Notes: a model not told the origin generated them from the letters alone. A stretch of DNA of 5,806 nt from Bacteroidia bacterium (GCA_016209245.1 JACQWN010000547.1:1-5806); one strand, 5' to 3'; positions 1 to 5,657 are shown, numbered from the stretch's first letter. Numbers and translations are program-made.

Positions 1-19
1 AATATAAAAAAACTATATA

Positions 20-27
20 TAATTTTG
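20..27 (+). promoter_or_regulatory. Candidate -7 promoter box (TAATTTTG) for the lipoprotein gene
   Basis: The sequence TAATTTTG fits the Bacteroidetes -7 consensus TAnnTTTG. Transcription would start near position 33, giving a leader of roughly 68 nt before the ATG at 101. The matching -33 TTTG element would fall at or before the window edge, so it cannot be checked. An AT-rich region gives some chance matches. Confidence 0.4.
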
Positions 28-100
28 ACGCAAAATTTTACCGGGGATGCTGAAAACCGGAATTCAAAGAGTAGGCAAAATTTTAATGTCGGTTAATATT

Positions 101-742
101 ATGAAAAAAATTTTTTTATCTTGTGGCGTAGTTGCTATGTTTCTTACATCGTGTACCCAAAAAATGATTTGGGAAGGAGAAAAAATCTACACAGGTTCCA
201 TAACTGAAGATTTTACCGGAAAAGTTCTGGTGATAAAAGATGGAACAACCATTCAGTTTAATGACAGCCTCGATGGTCAGCCTGTTGATTTAGCTGTTAT
301 TGCAGATGAAATTGAGGTTCAGGGAAAAGTCACCTTCATTGGTACCGGAGAACCCGGAAAAGATGGTGCTAATGAAGGAGTTGCTTGTAAAAATTGCACA
401 CAAATAAATTTAGAATTTAAAGATAAAAAAGCTTTTGATAAAGCATGTGCAGCAGGTTTAACAGATGACGATAAAGGCGGAAAAGGAGATGATGGCCAGG
501 ACGGTTTAAGAGGCGCTAATATCGTTTTCAAAAGCAAAAAAATTACAGGACAGGAAAACATTGACTTCAGCGGCTTAAAAGGCGGCCAAAGCGGAAAAGG
601 TCTAAAAGGCGGAGCTAACAGGGTTTATGTTTTAGTAGGAAAAGAACAAAAGCAATGCGAAAATTCCGGCGGTTTCGGTGCTAATGGAAACGACGGCGCT
701 GAAGGACCAGCAGGAACATTTACCTGGGAACAATTACAATAA
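101..742 (+). CDS. Gly-rich secreted lipoprotein, function unknown
   Basis: This is a 213-residue protein that I do not recognise as a named family. It opens with a lipoprotein signal peptide: MKK, a hydrophobic core, and a lipobox LTSC with the lipidated Cys at residue 18. It is therefore probably anchored to the inner or outer membrane facing the periplasm or surface. The start is set at 101 because the in-frame ATG at 47 would put 18 extra, partly charged residues before the signal. The mature part alternates short beta-prone stretches (about 41-53, 62-80, 140-148, 173-180) with four Gly/Asp/Lys-rich loops (about 83-93, 126-139, 158-172, 189-205), such as GEPGKDGANEG. The loops are collagen-like in composition but not a strict Gly-X-Y repeat. 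The layout suggests a small beta-helix or adhesin-like fold (inference). Besides Cys18, the mature part has Cys96 and Cys99 (a CxxC), Cys116 and Cys186. It ends cleanly with TAA, 14 bp before a long palindrome. Confidence 0.85.
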   Translation: MKKIFLSCGVVAMFLTSCTQKMIWEGEKIYTGSITEDFTGKVLVIKDGTTIQFNDSLDGQPVDLAVIADEIEVQGKVTFIGTGEPGKDGANEGVACKNCTQINLEFKDKKAFDKACAAGLTDDDKGGKGDDGQDGLRGANIVFKSKKITGQENIDFSGLKGGQSGKGLKGGANRVYVLVGKEQKQCENSGGFGANGNDGAEGPAGTFTWEQLQ

Positions 743-756
743 GCATATTTAATTTA

Positions 757-826
757 ATAATAACAAAGAGCTAAAATGTAGCGACGTTGCATGCAACGTT
801 TCTACATTTTAACTCTTTGTTATTAT
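757..826. repeat. 70-bp near-perfect palindrome (35-bp arms, no spacer)
   Basis: The arms 757-791 and 792-826 are reverse complements at 32 of 35 positions; mismatches pair 771 with 812, 782 with 801 and 783 with 800. The centre is the perfect palindrome ACGTTGCATGCAACGT. As RNA it would form a very long hairpin just after the lipoprotein stop codon, on either strand, so it may end or protect that transcript. There is no clean T-tract after it in either direction. The GTTGCATGCAAC core flanked by GTAG...CTAC resembles short dispersed repeats I recall from Bacteroidetes genomes. That resemblance is from memory and not checked. A MITE or REP-like element is the alternative reading. Confidence 0.85.
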
Positions 827-960
827 CCATATGCAGGACAAGGAATATCTCTTTTTAAAGGATTCTTTCCTTTATACCCTTTTCTGTCAGGAAAGTTACG
901 GTCGCCATGTATAATTACTCGTAAAACCCATATTTCCTGATTCAAAATTACCGTTATCAA
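823..960 (-). other. 45-codon open stretch in a third frame, possible relic C-terminus
   Basis: On the minus strand this frame runs open from 960 to a TAA at 823-825, which is followed by an overlapping second TAA and lies at the edge of the palindrome. It has no sensible start codon and overlaps the adhesin relic in another frame. The downstream half reads like protein sequence (HGDRNFPDRKGYKG, then NPLKRDIPCPAYG). It could be the true end of the decayed minus-strand gene, reached after a second frameshift near 905-912, or a chance open frame. I cannot assign a family. Confidence 0.2.
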
Positions 961-1116
961 TCAGCTCACCTGTTGTTGCATACGCAGTAAATATATATGT
1001 TGTCGTCTGGCTTGGATAAAAACTTTGGGTTAATGAAGAAGGATCGATTATTCCGGGTGATGAACTCCATTGCCATGTAAAAAATCACCGCCATTCAAAT
1101 TCGCCTGAAGCGAGAC
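896..1116 (-). pseudogene. Relic of a PKD/Ig-like surface adhesin module
   Basis: The minus strand encodes WQWSSSPGIIDP, then TTTYIFTAYATTGELI, then NGNFESGNMGFTSNYTW. This follows the pattern of PKD/Ig-like modules in large secreted Bacteroidetes adhesins and gliding-type proteins (a W-x-W/S-S-x-P strand, a TTTY strand, and the NGxFESGNxGFTS linker). The frame is open from 1084 to a TAA at 896-898. Its upstream part (VSLQANLNGGD) continues in the frame of the neighbouring SpoIIE relic. One extra T in the T-run at 1079-1084 would join the two frames as NGGDFFTWQW. It has no start, no signal peptide, and is cut off after about 70 residues, so it is a remnant rather than a working gene. Assignment rests on the characteristic motifs only. 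Confidence 0.6.
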
Positions 1117-1347
1117 AAGCTCATTCAGGAAAGAAACGCCAAGCATGCTCATAAACGCACCGGGCACACCATGACCAGTACAATCAGCAACAGTAACGAT
1201 TAACCAATCATTTACTATTGTTACCCAGTAAAAATCACCTGAAACGATATCTTTTGGTTTGAAGATGACGAAATAATCAAGATATGACATGTTTTGGATA
1301 AAAGTTATATCTTTGAGATTTGGCAATACAGCATGTTGAATTCGCAT
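1117..1347 (-). pseudogene. Relic of a SpoIIE-type (PP2C) serine phosphatase domain
   Basis: The minus-strand reading frame (1048-1347, TAA at 1048) holds RIQHAVLPNLKDI, FKPKDIVSGDFYW and VADCTGHGVPGAFMSMLG. These are the N-terminal half of the SpoIIE/RsbU-like PP2C phosphatase domain, including the SGD motif and the metal-binding Asp of the ADCTGHG motif. Such domains normally follow sensor, TPR or coiled-coil regions in Bacteroidetes signalling proteins. Here everything before RIQ is missing; the preceding in-frame codons are AT-rich sequence with no resemblance to the family. The second half of the phosphatase, with its later metal-binding Asp residues, is replaced by adhesin-like sequence after about SFLNEL. 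It cannot be an active phosphatase. The apparent ATG start at 1345-1347 is an internal Met-like codon, not a real start. It lies divergent from murQ, 18 bp away. Confidence 0.75.
1308..1315 (+). promoter_or_regulatory. murQ: Candidate -7 promoter box (TATCTTTG) for murQ
   Basis: TATCTTTG fits TAnnTTTG and would start a transcript near 1321, about 45 nt before the murQ ATG. It lies inside, and antisense to, the SpoIIE relic. No properly spaced -33 TTTG was seen; the nearest TTTG (1293-1296) is too close. It could be a chance match. Confidence 0.3.
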
Positions 1348-1365
1348 TTTAAAAATTAATATATT

Positions 1366-2235
1366 ATGAAAACAACCGAAAAAGAATCATATTATTCTGA
1401 TCTTGAAAAAATGAGCATAAAAGAGCTCCTGATTAATATTAACAATGAAGATAAAAAAGTACCTTTTATTGTCGAAAAAGTCATTTCGGAGATTGAGGTT
1501 GTTGTGGATGCAGTTGTTGAAAAAATGAAAGCAGGAGGAAGGTTATTTTACATAGGTTCGGGAACAAGCGGCCGGCTTGGGGTTGTTGATGCTTCTGAAT
1601 GTCCGCCAACTTATGGCATTGACCCGGGCATAGTAATCGGTTTGATAGCCGGTGGAGATAAAGCTATCCGGAAAGCAGTAGAAAAAGCCGAAGACGATTT
1701 TAATTCCGGATGGAAAACCTTACAAAAAAATAAAGTGTCTTCTAATGATTTTGTAATTGGCATTTCTGCTTCCGGGACAACGCCGTATGTAGTAGGAGCA
1801 ATGCAGCATTGCAGCCGGCATAATATCGAAACAGCTTGTATCACATCCAATTCAGACAGCCCTTTATCGAGGGAAGCAAAATACCCGATAGAAGTAATTA
1901 CAGGTTCTGAATTTGTCACCGGTAGTACACGGATGAAAGCCGGTACTGCTCAGAAATTAATCCTTAATATGATATCCACTACAGTAATGATTAAACTTGG
2001 TCATGTTGTCGGTAACAAAATGGTTGACATGCAACTAAACAATAAAAAGCTGATTGTCAGAGGAACAAAAATTATAAGTGAAACACTTAATATTGACAGG
2101 AAAACTGCAAAAAAATTGCTGTTGAAATATGGAAGCGTGAGAAAAGTGCTTAAAAATAGCACGTTGCAAGCACATTTGCGGGATAAGCCCGCAAAAGAAT
2201 TGCAATTTTATCAACACACAAAAATAATAAAATAA
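1366..2235 (+). CDS. murQ: N-acetylmuramic acid 6-phosphate etherase MurQ
   Basis: MurQ is a cytoplasmic enzyme that cleaves the lactyl ether of MurNAc 6-phosphate to give GlcNAc 6-phosphate and D-lactate, feeding peptidoglycan-derived sugars back into amino-sugar metabolism. The 289 residues are normal length for the family (E. coli MurQ is close to 300). A SIS sugar-phosphate fold starts at about residue 57 with GGRLFYIGSGTSGRLGV. DASECPPTYG carries the catalytic Glu (E78). AEDD holds the second acidic residue (E109). GISASGTTPYVVGA (132-145) and TGSTRMKAGTAQK (185-197) form the phosphate and active-site loops, and KMVDMQLNNKKL (218-229) is the usual late motif. No Shine-Dalgarno is present; the leader is AT-rich as usual for Bacteroidetes. 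After GSVRKVLK the last 26 residues look unlike the family, and they coincide with a repeat and hairpin at 2160-2205. The C-terminus may have been rewritten by an insertion downstream. The catalytic part appears intact. Confidence 0.93.
   Translation: MKTTEKESYYSDLEKMSIKELLININNEDKKVPFIVEKVISEIEVVVDAVVEKMKAGGRLFYIGSGTSGRLGVVDASECPPTYGIDPGIVIGLIAGGDKAIRKAVEKAEDDFNSGWKTLQKNKVSSNDFVIGISASGTTPYVVGAMQHCSRHNIETACITSNSDSPLSREAKYPIEVITGSEFVTGSTRMKAGTAQKLILNMISTTVMIKLGHVVGNKMVDMQLNNKKLIVRGTKIISETLNIDRKTAKKLLLKYGSVRKVLKNSTLQAHLRDKPAKELQFYQHTKIIK
2160..2205 (+). repeat. Left copy of flanking repeat with hairpin, inside the murQ 3' end
   Basis: CACG-TTGCAAGCACA (2160-2174) is followed directly by an 8-bp stem TTTGCGGG/CCCGCAAA (2175-2182 and 2188-2195) with a 5-nt loop ATAAG, then a second TTGCAA (2200-2205). 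A related CACGCATTGCAAGCACA lies at 5561-5577, also followed by a small GGG/CCC hairpin. The two copies flank the restriction-modification genes. The stem is not followed by a T-tract, so a terminator role is doubtful. Confidence 0.55.
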
Positions 2236-2241
2236 AAACCC

Positions 2242-2249
2242 TAAATTTG
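2242..2249 (+). promoter_or_regulatory. Candidate -7 promoter box (TAAATTTG) of the restriction-modification operon
   Basis: TAAATTTG fits TAnnTTTG and sits 18 bp before the ATG at 2268, placing a transcript start near 2256 with a very short leader. It covers the TTG at 2247, which argues against that TTG as the start codon of the following gene. No -33 TTTG at suitable spacing was found. Confidence 0.45.
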
Positions 2250-2267
2250 TCAAATATTTTATCCAAT

Positions 2268-4487
2268 ATGACTCCAGAATCCGCCAAGAAGGAACTCGCC
2301 AAATTAATCGCTGATTACGAAGAGCACCGTGACCAATATTTTGAAAAAGGTTATGATGAAATAAAATTCAGAAACAATATTGTAAATCGTTTTTTCAAAA
2401 TATTAGGCTGGGATGTTGACAATATAGAAAATCTTCCAGAGTACAACCGTGATGTTATCATTCATTTCAAATTAAAAACAAAAAAATCCACAACGAAACC
2501 CGACTATGCTTTCGGACTTCTTGCAGAACTAAAACCGCTCTTTTTTGTTGAAGCCAAAACACCCGCAACTTTTATTAAAGACCACAAAGATTCTGCGCAT
2601 CAGATAAGAAGATATGGCAGAAGCGCCTGGCTTGCAGTTTCCATTCTTACAAACTTTGAAGAGTTTGCGGTTTATGACTGCACACAGCCAATAAAACAAA
2701 ATGAACCTGCGGGTGTTAGACGAATTGAATACTTTACTTATTCAGAGTATTTGGATGAGAAAAAATTTGAGGTCTTATGGAATTTTTCAAAAGAAGCAGT
2801 AAGAAAAGGAAAGTTTGATAAATATATTCAGACAGACACGCAGAAAAAAGGAAGCGTTCCGCTTGACAAAGAATTTATAGAAAAGTTAAATGAATGGAGA
2901 GAATATCTTGCCACAAGTATCAAGCTAAATAACAAACACTTGACCGAAGAAGACATTAATTATGCAGTCCAGCTTATTATTGACAGAATAATTTTTCTCC
3001 GTTTCTGCGAAGACATAAATATTGAGTATTTCGGAAACTTACAAGATGCCGCTATAAAAGGAATTACTCACCAAAACCTTATTGAACTTTATCACAAAGC
3101 AGACGAAAAATACAACTCTGGCTTGTTTGACTTTGCGAAAGATACTATTACTCCAAAACTTAAAATTGACAACAAAATTTTAAAAAATATCATTACAGAA
3201 CTTTACCGGCCGAATACGGAATATGAATATGGCGTAATGCCGGTAGAAATACTCGGTAATGCTTATGAACAATTCTTAGGACATATCATAAAAATAACTC
3301 CATCGGGAAAAGCACGGGTTGTTCCAAAACCCGAAGTGAAAAAAGCGGGAGGTGTATTTTATACTCCTCAATACATCGTTGAATACATTGTTGATAATAC
3401 AGTCGGGAAACTGATTAAAGGGAAAACACCTGAGCAAATCAGCAAGATAAAAATTGTTGACCCCGCTTGCGGAAGCGGTTCATTTTTGCTTGGCGCTTTT
3501 ATTTGCCTGCTGAAATACCACAGCGAATATTACTGGAAAAAAGGGCTTCATAAAAAGAAAAGCAAAAATTCACCGCTAACTCCCGAAGGTAAATTAACTG
3601 TTGCAGAAAAGAAACGAATCCTGCTCAATAATCTTTACGGAGTGGACATTGACCCTAATGCTGTTGAAGTAACCAAATTAAGTTTATTGCTGAAAACAAT
3701 GGACGGAGAAACAAAAGAATCCATTTACCTGCAACTCAAAATATTTCACGAACGTGCATTACCCGACCTTGACGACAATATAAAATGCGGAAACTCCTTG
3801 ATTGGTTATGATTACAATGGTGATTTTCTTGAATTGAATAAAGAAGAAAGAAAAAATATTGAAAAAAAATTAAAGTTTTTTGACTGGAAAACCGCCTTTT
3901 CAGAAGTTTTCAAGCAAGGTGGTTTTGATGCGGTGATTGGGAATCCACCTTATGTTCAAATGGCAATGTATGAGTGGTTTGATGACGAACAGAAAATGTA
4001 TTTGCTGAATAAATATTGCTCTTCAATGGGTAGAATGAATACATTTGGGTTTTTTATTGAAAAAGGAATTAACTTACTAATCAAAGATGGAAAACTTGGC
4101 TATATCATTCCGAACACAATTTTAACACAGGAATATTATCAGGAATTACGAAGTCTGATTTTAAAAACTACGCATATTGATAATATTGTTTCTTATGAAA
4201 AACTTGTTTTTGTCGATGCAGTAGTAGAAACTACGACTTTGATTTTATCAAAACCTGTCTCCAAAGCAAAAACAAAAATTTCGTTTTGTGATAAAGACTT
4301 AAATTATACTGAGAAATCAATACATCAGGAAACTTTTAACCGAACACACAAAAATCAATTTAGTGTAAGTTATGATGAATTAGATACACAGGTTAAATCC
4401 AGAATTGAGAGGCATTGTAAATTAACTTTTAATGACATTGGCGAAATAAATCAGGCAATCGCTTTAAAATCAGACAGGACAGCATAA
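2268..4487 (+). CDS. Type IIG (Eco57I-like) restriction-modification enzyme, nuclease plus methyltransferase part, interrupted by a stop
   Basis: This is a single-chain restriction endonuclease and N6-adenine methyltransferase. The ATG at 2268 (739 residues) is preferred over the in-frame TTG at 2247 because that codon lies inside a likely -7 box. Domains in order: a PD-(D/E)xK nuclease at about 33-140, with KPDYAF (Asp79), FFVEAKTP (Glu95, Lys97) and a following QIRRYG; a helical linker at about 195-330; and a gamma-class methyltransferase with FYTP (364-367), DPACGSGSF (398-406, AdoMet binding), GVDIDP (about 458-463) and the catalytic NPPY (559-562). The start of a TaqI-like target-recognition region follows and reaches INQAIALKSDR. 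A TAA at 4485-4487 then stops translation before most of that recognition region. The same frame stays open afterwards to 5114, which together would make about 947 residues, a normal type IIG length. All visible catalytic residues are present, but the truncated protein would lack sequence recognition and probably activity. The stop may be a real mutation or a sequence error at the adjacent A-run. Confidence 0.9.
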   Translation: MTPESAKKELAKLIADYEEHRDQYFEKGYDEIKFRNNIVNRFFKILGWDVDNIENLPEYNRDVIIHFKLKTKKSTTKPDYAFGLLAELKPLFFVEAKTPATFIKDHKDSAHQIRRYGRSAWLAVSILTNFEEFAVYDCTQPIKQNEPAGVRRIEYFTYSEYLDEKKFEVLWNFSKEAVRKGKFDKYIQTDTQKKGSVPLDKEFIEKLNEWREYLATSIKLNNKHLTEEDINYAVQLIIDRIIFLRFCEDINIEYFGNLQDAAIKGITHQNLIELYHKADEKYNSGLFDFAKDTITPKLKIDNKILKNIITELYRPNTEYEYGVMPVEILGNAYEQFLGHIIKITPSGKARVVPKPEVKKAGGVFYTPQYIVEYIVDNTVGKLIKGKTPEQISKIKIVDPACGSGSFLLGAFICLLKYHSEYYWKKGLHKKKSKNSPLTPEGKLTVAEKKRILLNNLYGVDIDPNAVEVTKLSLLLKTMDGETKESIYLQLKIFHERALPDLDDNIKCGNSLIGYDYNGDFLELNKEERKNIEKKLKFFDWKTAFSEVFKQGGFDAVIGNPPYVQMAMYEWFDDEQKMYLLNKYCSSMGRMNTFGFFIEKGINLLIKDGKLGYIIPNTILTQEYYQELRSLILKTTHIDNIVSYEKLVFVDAVVETTTLILSKPVSKAKTKISFCDKDLNYTEKSIHQETFNRTHKNQFSVSYDELDTQVKSRIERHCKLTFNDIGEINQAIALKSDRTA

Positions 4488-4502
4488 AAAAAAAAAAAAA
4501 AA
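4486..4502 (+). repeat. A17 homopolymer directly after the nonsense codon
   Basis: A run of 17 A's begins with the last two bases of the TAA at 4485-4487. Reading through in the original frame gives stop-Lys x5-Leu-Gly-Ala-Asn-Tyr-Lys-Pro-Val-Leu-Asp-Gly. Changing the run's length alone cannot remove the stop, because T followed by A's is always TAA. Long homopolymers are prone to replication slippage and to sequencing or assembly error. Confidence 0.95.
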
Positions 4503-4526
4503 TTAGGAGCTAATTACAAACCTGTT

Positions 4527-5114
4527 TTGGATGGCAGGGAAATAAACAGGTATCAAACCATTTGGTCGGGTAAATATTTGAAGTACGATATAAATGCAAT
4601 TCATAGTTGCAAGAGAGAAGATATTTTCCTTTCAAAAGAAAAAATATTTTTCAGGCGAGTATCTTCCTCAATAATTGCAACACTTGACGAAAAGCAGTTT
4701 TATGCCTTGAATACTTTAGTCGTCTTAAATAGGAAAGAAGGAATTGAATGTGATATTAAATTCATTTTAGCTGTATTCAATTCCAAACTAATCAATTATT
4801 TCTACAACAAATTTTTGAAATCAACCAAAAAAGTGTTTAGTGAAATTCAAGCGAGACAAATTGGGCAACTTCCATTTCCGACCGTAAACTTTAAAAACAA
4901 AGATGAAAAGCTGGGACATAATGAAATTGTTCGTTTGGTAGATACTCTTTTAGAACTAAACAAGGACTTACGCAAGGCAAAACAACCAGATGAAAAAGAC
5001 CGCATTCAAAAGCGTATTAAATATTCTGAAAACAGAATTGATGAAATTGTTTACGAACTTTATGGTTTAACCCAAAAAGAAATATCAATTATAGAAAAAA
5101 ATTTACCACAATGA
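4527..5114 (+). CDS. C-terminal TaqI-like target-recognition part of the split type IIG enzyme
   Basis: This carries the sequence-specificity half of the enzyme encoded upstream, in the same reading frame, and is open from 4488. Visible features are KPVLDGREINRYQ, the usual entry into the recognition domain; FFRRVSSSIIATLDEKQFYALNTLVVLN; FILAVFNSKLINYFYNKFLKS; KVFSEIQARQIGQLPFP; and a C-terminal coiled-coil helix ending RIDEIVYELYGLTQKEISIIE. This is the typical end of TaqI-C/Eco57I-like proteins. There is no ATG anywhere in its frame; the only near-start is the TTG at 4527, a Leu in the family motif. A TAGGAG at 4504-4509 is too far away to serve it. It therefore reads as the severed end of one gene and not as an independent subunit. 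Without readthrough or reinitiation it would not be made. Its stop overlaps the next gene's start (ATGA), so translation of both should be linked. Confidence 0.85.
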   Translation: MDGREINRYQTIWSGKYLKYDINAIHSCKREDIFLSKEKIFFRRVSSSIIATLDEKQFYALNTLVVLNRKEGIECDIKFILAVFNSKLINYFYNKFLKSTKKVFSEIQARQIGQLPFPTVNFKNKDEKLGHNEIVRLVDTLLELNKDLRKAKQPDEKDRIQKRIKYSENRIDEIVYELYGLTQKEISIIEKNLPQ

Positions 5115-5557
5115 AAATACTTGACTTTGATGAAAAAACACTAAAGTATCCTAACCATCCCAAGGTAAAAGACCTTGTGGATAACGAGGAAGAATACATT
5201 GCTTATCTGAAGACAGAATACGATAAGGTCTTAGCCAGAAAACTGGAGTCGGTTCGGATTCAGATGGGCTGGGCTGTGGAACAGCAAAAATGGGTAGAAT
5301 ATGAGGTGCTTAAACTTTTTAAAGATATGATTATTGCTGCCCGTGTTTTAAAAATGGAAGAAAATCCCGACAGGAAAGAATATGACAAGCCGGTTGCCAA
5401 ACCAAAAAAGAAAAAAGAAAAAAAAATTACAGATGAAAAACAACAAGAAACCGAAGAAGCGGCAATAGAAGAAATTCCTGAAACAGACGACACAGAAAAT
5501 ATTGAAGATAGAAATTCACGACAGCTTACTTTATTTGATTTTAAAAAGGACGACTAA
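5111..5557 (+). CDS. Charged 148-residue protein coupled to the type IIG gene, function unknown, clamp-motif-like C-terminus
   Basis: I do not recognise a family. The ATG overlaps the upstream TGA (ATGA, 5111-5114), indicating translational coupling to the restriction-modification gene and a related role. Residues 1-85 look like a compact helical domain (DNEEEYIAYLKTEYDKVLAR, then GWAVEQQKWVEYEVLKLF) with Trp54 and Trp61. Residues about 92-106 are Lys-rich (KPKKKKEKK), and about 107-134 are strongly acidic and probably disordered. The chain ends RQLTLFDFKKDD. QLTLF (138-142) resembles the bacterial sliding-clamp-binding pentapeptide QL(S/D)LF, in the exposed C-terminal position where such motifs often lie. 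No helix-turn-helix, nuclease or methylase motif is visible, so a controller (C) protein role is not supported. It could be an accessory or specificity-assisting subunit (inference). It is likely the last gene of the operon. Confidence 0.85.
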   Translation: MKILDFDEKTLKYPNHPKVKDLVDNEEEYIAYLKTEYDKVLARKLESVRIQMGWAVEQQKWVEYEVLKLFKDMIIAARVLKMEENPDRKEYDKPVAKPKKKKEKKITDEKQQETEEAAIEEIPETDDTENIEDRNSRQLTLFDFKKDD

Positions 5558-5560
5558 TCC

Positions 5561-5594
5561 CACGCATTGCAAGCACAGCCCGATGAAAATCGGG
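5561..5594 (+). repeat. Right copy of flanking repeat with hairpin
   Basis: CACGCATTGCAAGCACA (5561-5577) matches CACG-TTGCAAGCACA at 2160-2174, with 15 identical bases and a 2-base gap. It is followed by the stem CCCGAT/ATCGGG (5579-5584 and 5589-5594) closing a GAAA tetraloop. It begins 3 bp after the last stop codon of the restriction-modification operon. The hairpin has no T-tract, so at most it is a weak terminator for that operon. Confidence 0.5.
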
Positions 5595-5633
5595 AAGAGA
5601 TTAGAAGCAGTCGGAAAAGAAGAATAAATTTTT

Positions 5634-5656
5634 AAAATACCCCACAGCACGTGAGG
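5634..5656 (-). terminator. Likely rho-independent terminator of the minus-strand aminopeptidase gene
   Basis: Read on the minus strand just after the TAA at 5658-5660, the sequence forms the stem CCTCAC/GTGGGG (5651-5656 with 5640-5645, one G-U pair) and a 5-nt loop GTGCT. TATTTT (5634-5639) follows. Stem, loop and T-rich tail are in the right order and directly behind the stop codon. The stem is short, so strength is uncertain. Confidence 0.5.
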
Positions 5657-5657
5657 A

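Noticed and set aside
47..100. ATG at 47 as the lipoprotein start
   Set aside because: It would put 18 residues, several charged, before a complete MKK-hydrophobic-LTSC signal starting at 101.
1048..1347. Intact 99-residue phosphatase gene
   Set aside because: It lacks the N-terminal regions and the second half of the phosphatase domain, and its end is adhesin-like sequence out of frame.
2247..2267. TTG at 2247 as the type IIG start
   Set aside because: The codon overlaps a TAAATTTG -7-like box, and an ATG follows 21 bp later at a sensible distance from the predicted transcript start.
4486..4502. Phase-variable switch by A-run length
   Set aside because: The stop is formed by the T before the run plus its first two A's, so no change in run length restores the frame.
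5260..5493. Minus-strand open frame inside the 148-residue gene
   Set aside because: It is a Ser/Phe-rich antisense shadow of the Lys/Glu-rich coding sequence.
2268..5557. BREX, DISARM or another multi-gene defence system
   Set aside because: The methyltransferase carries its own PD-(D/E)xK nuclease and no BREX/DISARM partner genes (such as pglZ, brxC or a helicase) are in the window. Type IIG is the simpler reading.
5111..5557. Restriction controller (C) protein or antitoxin
   Set aside because: No helix-turn-helix is visible, and C proteins normally precede the restriction gene. The charged linker and clamp-like tail do not fit.
5584..5626. Very short open frame (14 codons, MKIGKRLEAVGKEE) after the operon
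   Set aside because: It is too short, overlaps the right-hand hairpin, and has no supporting signal.
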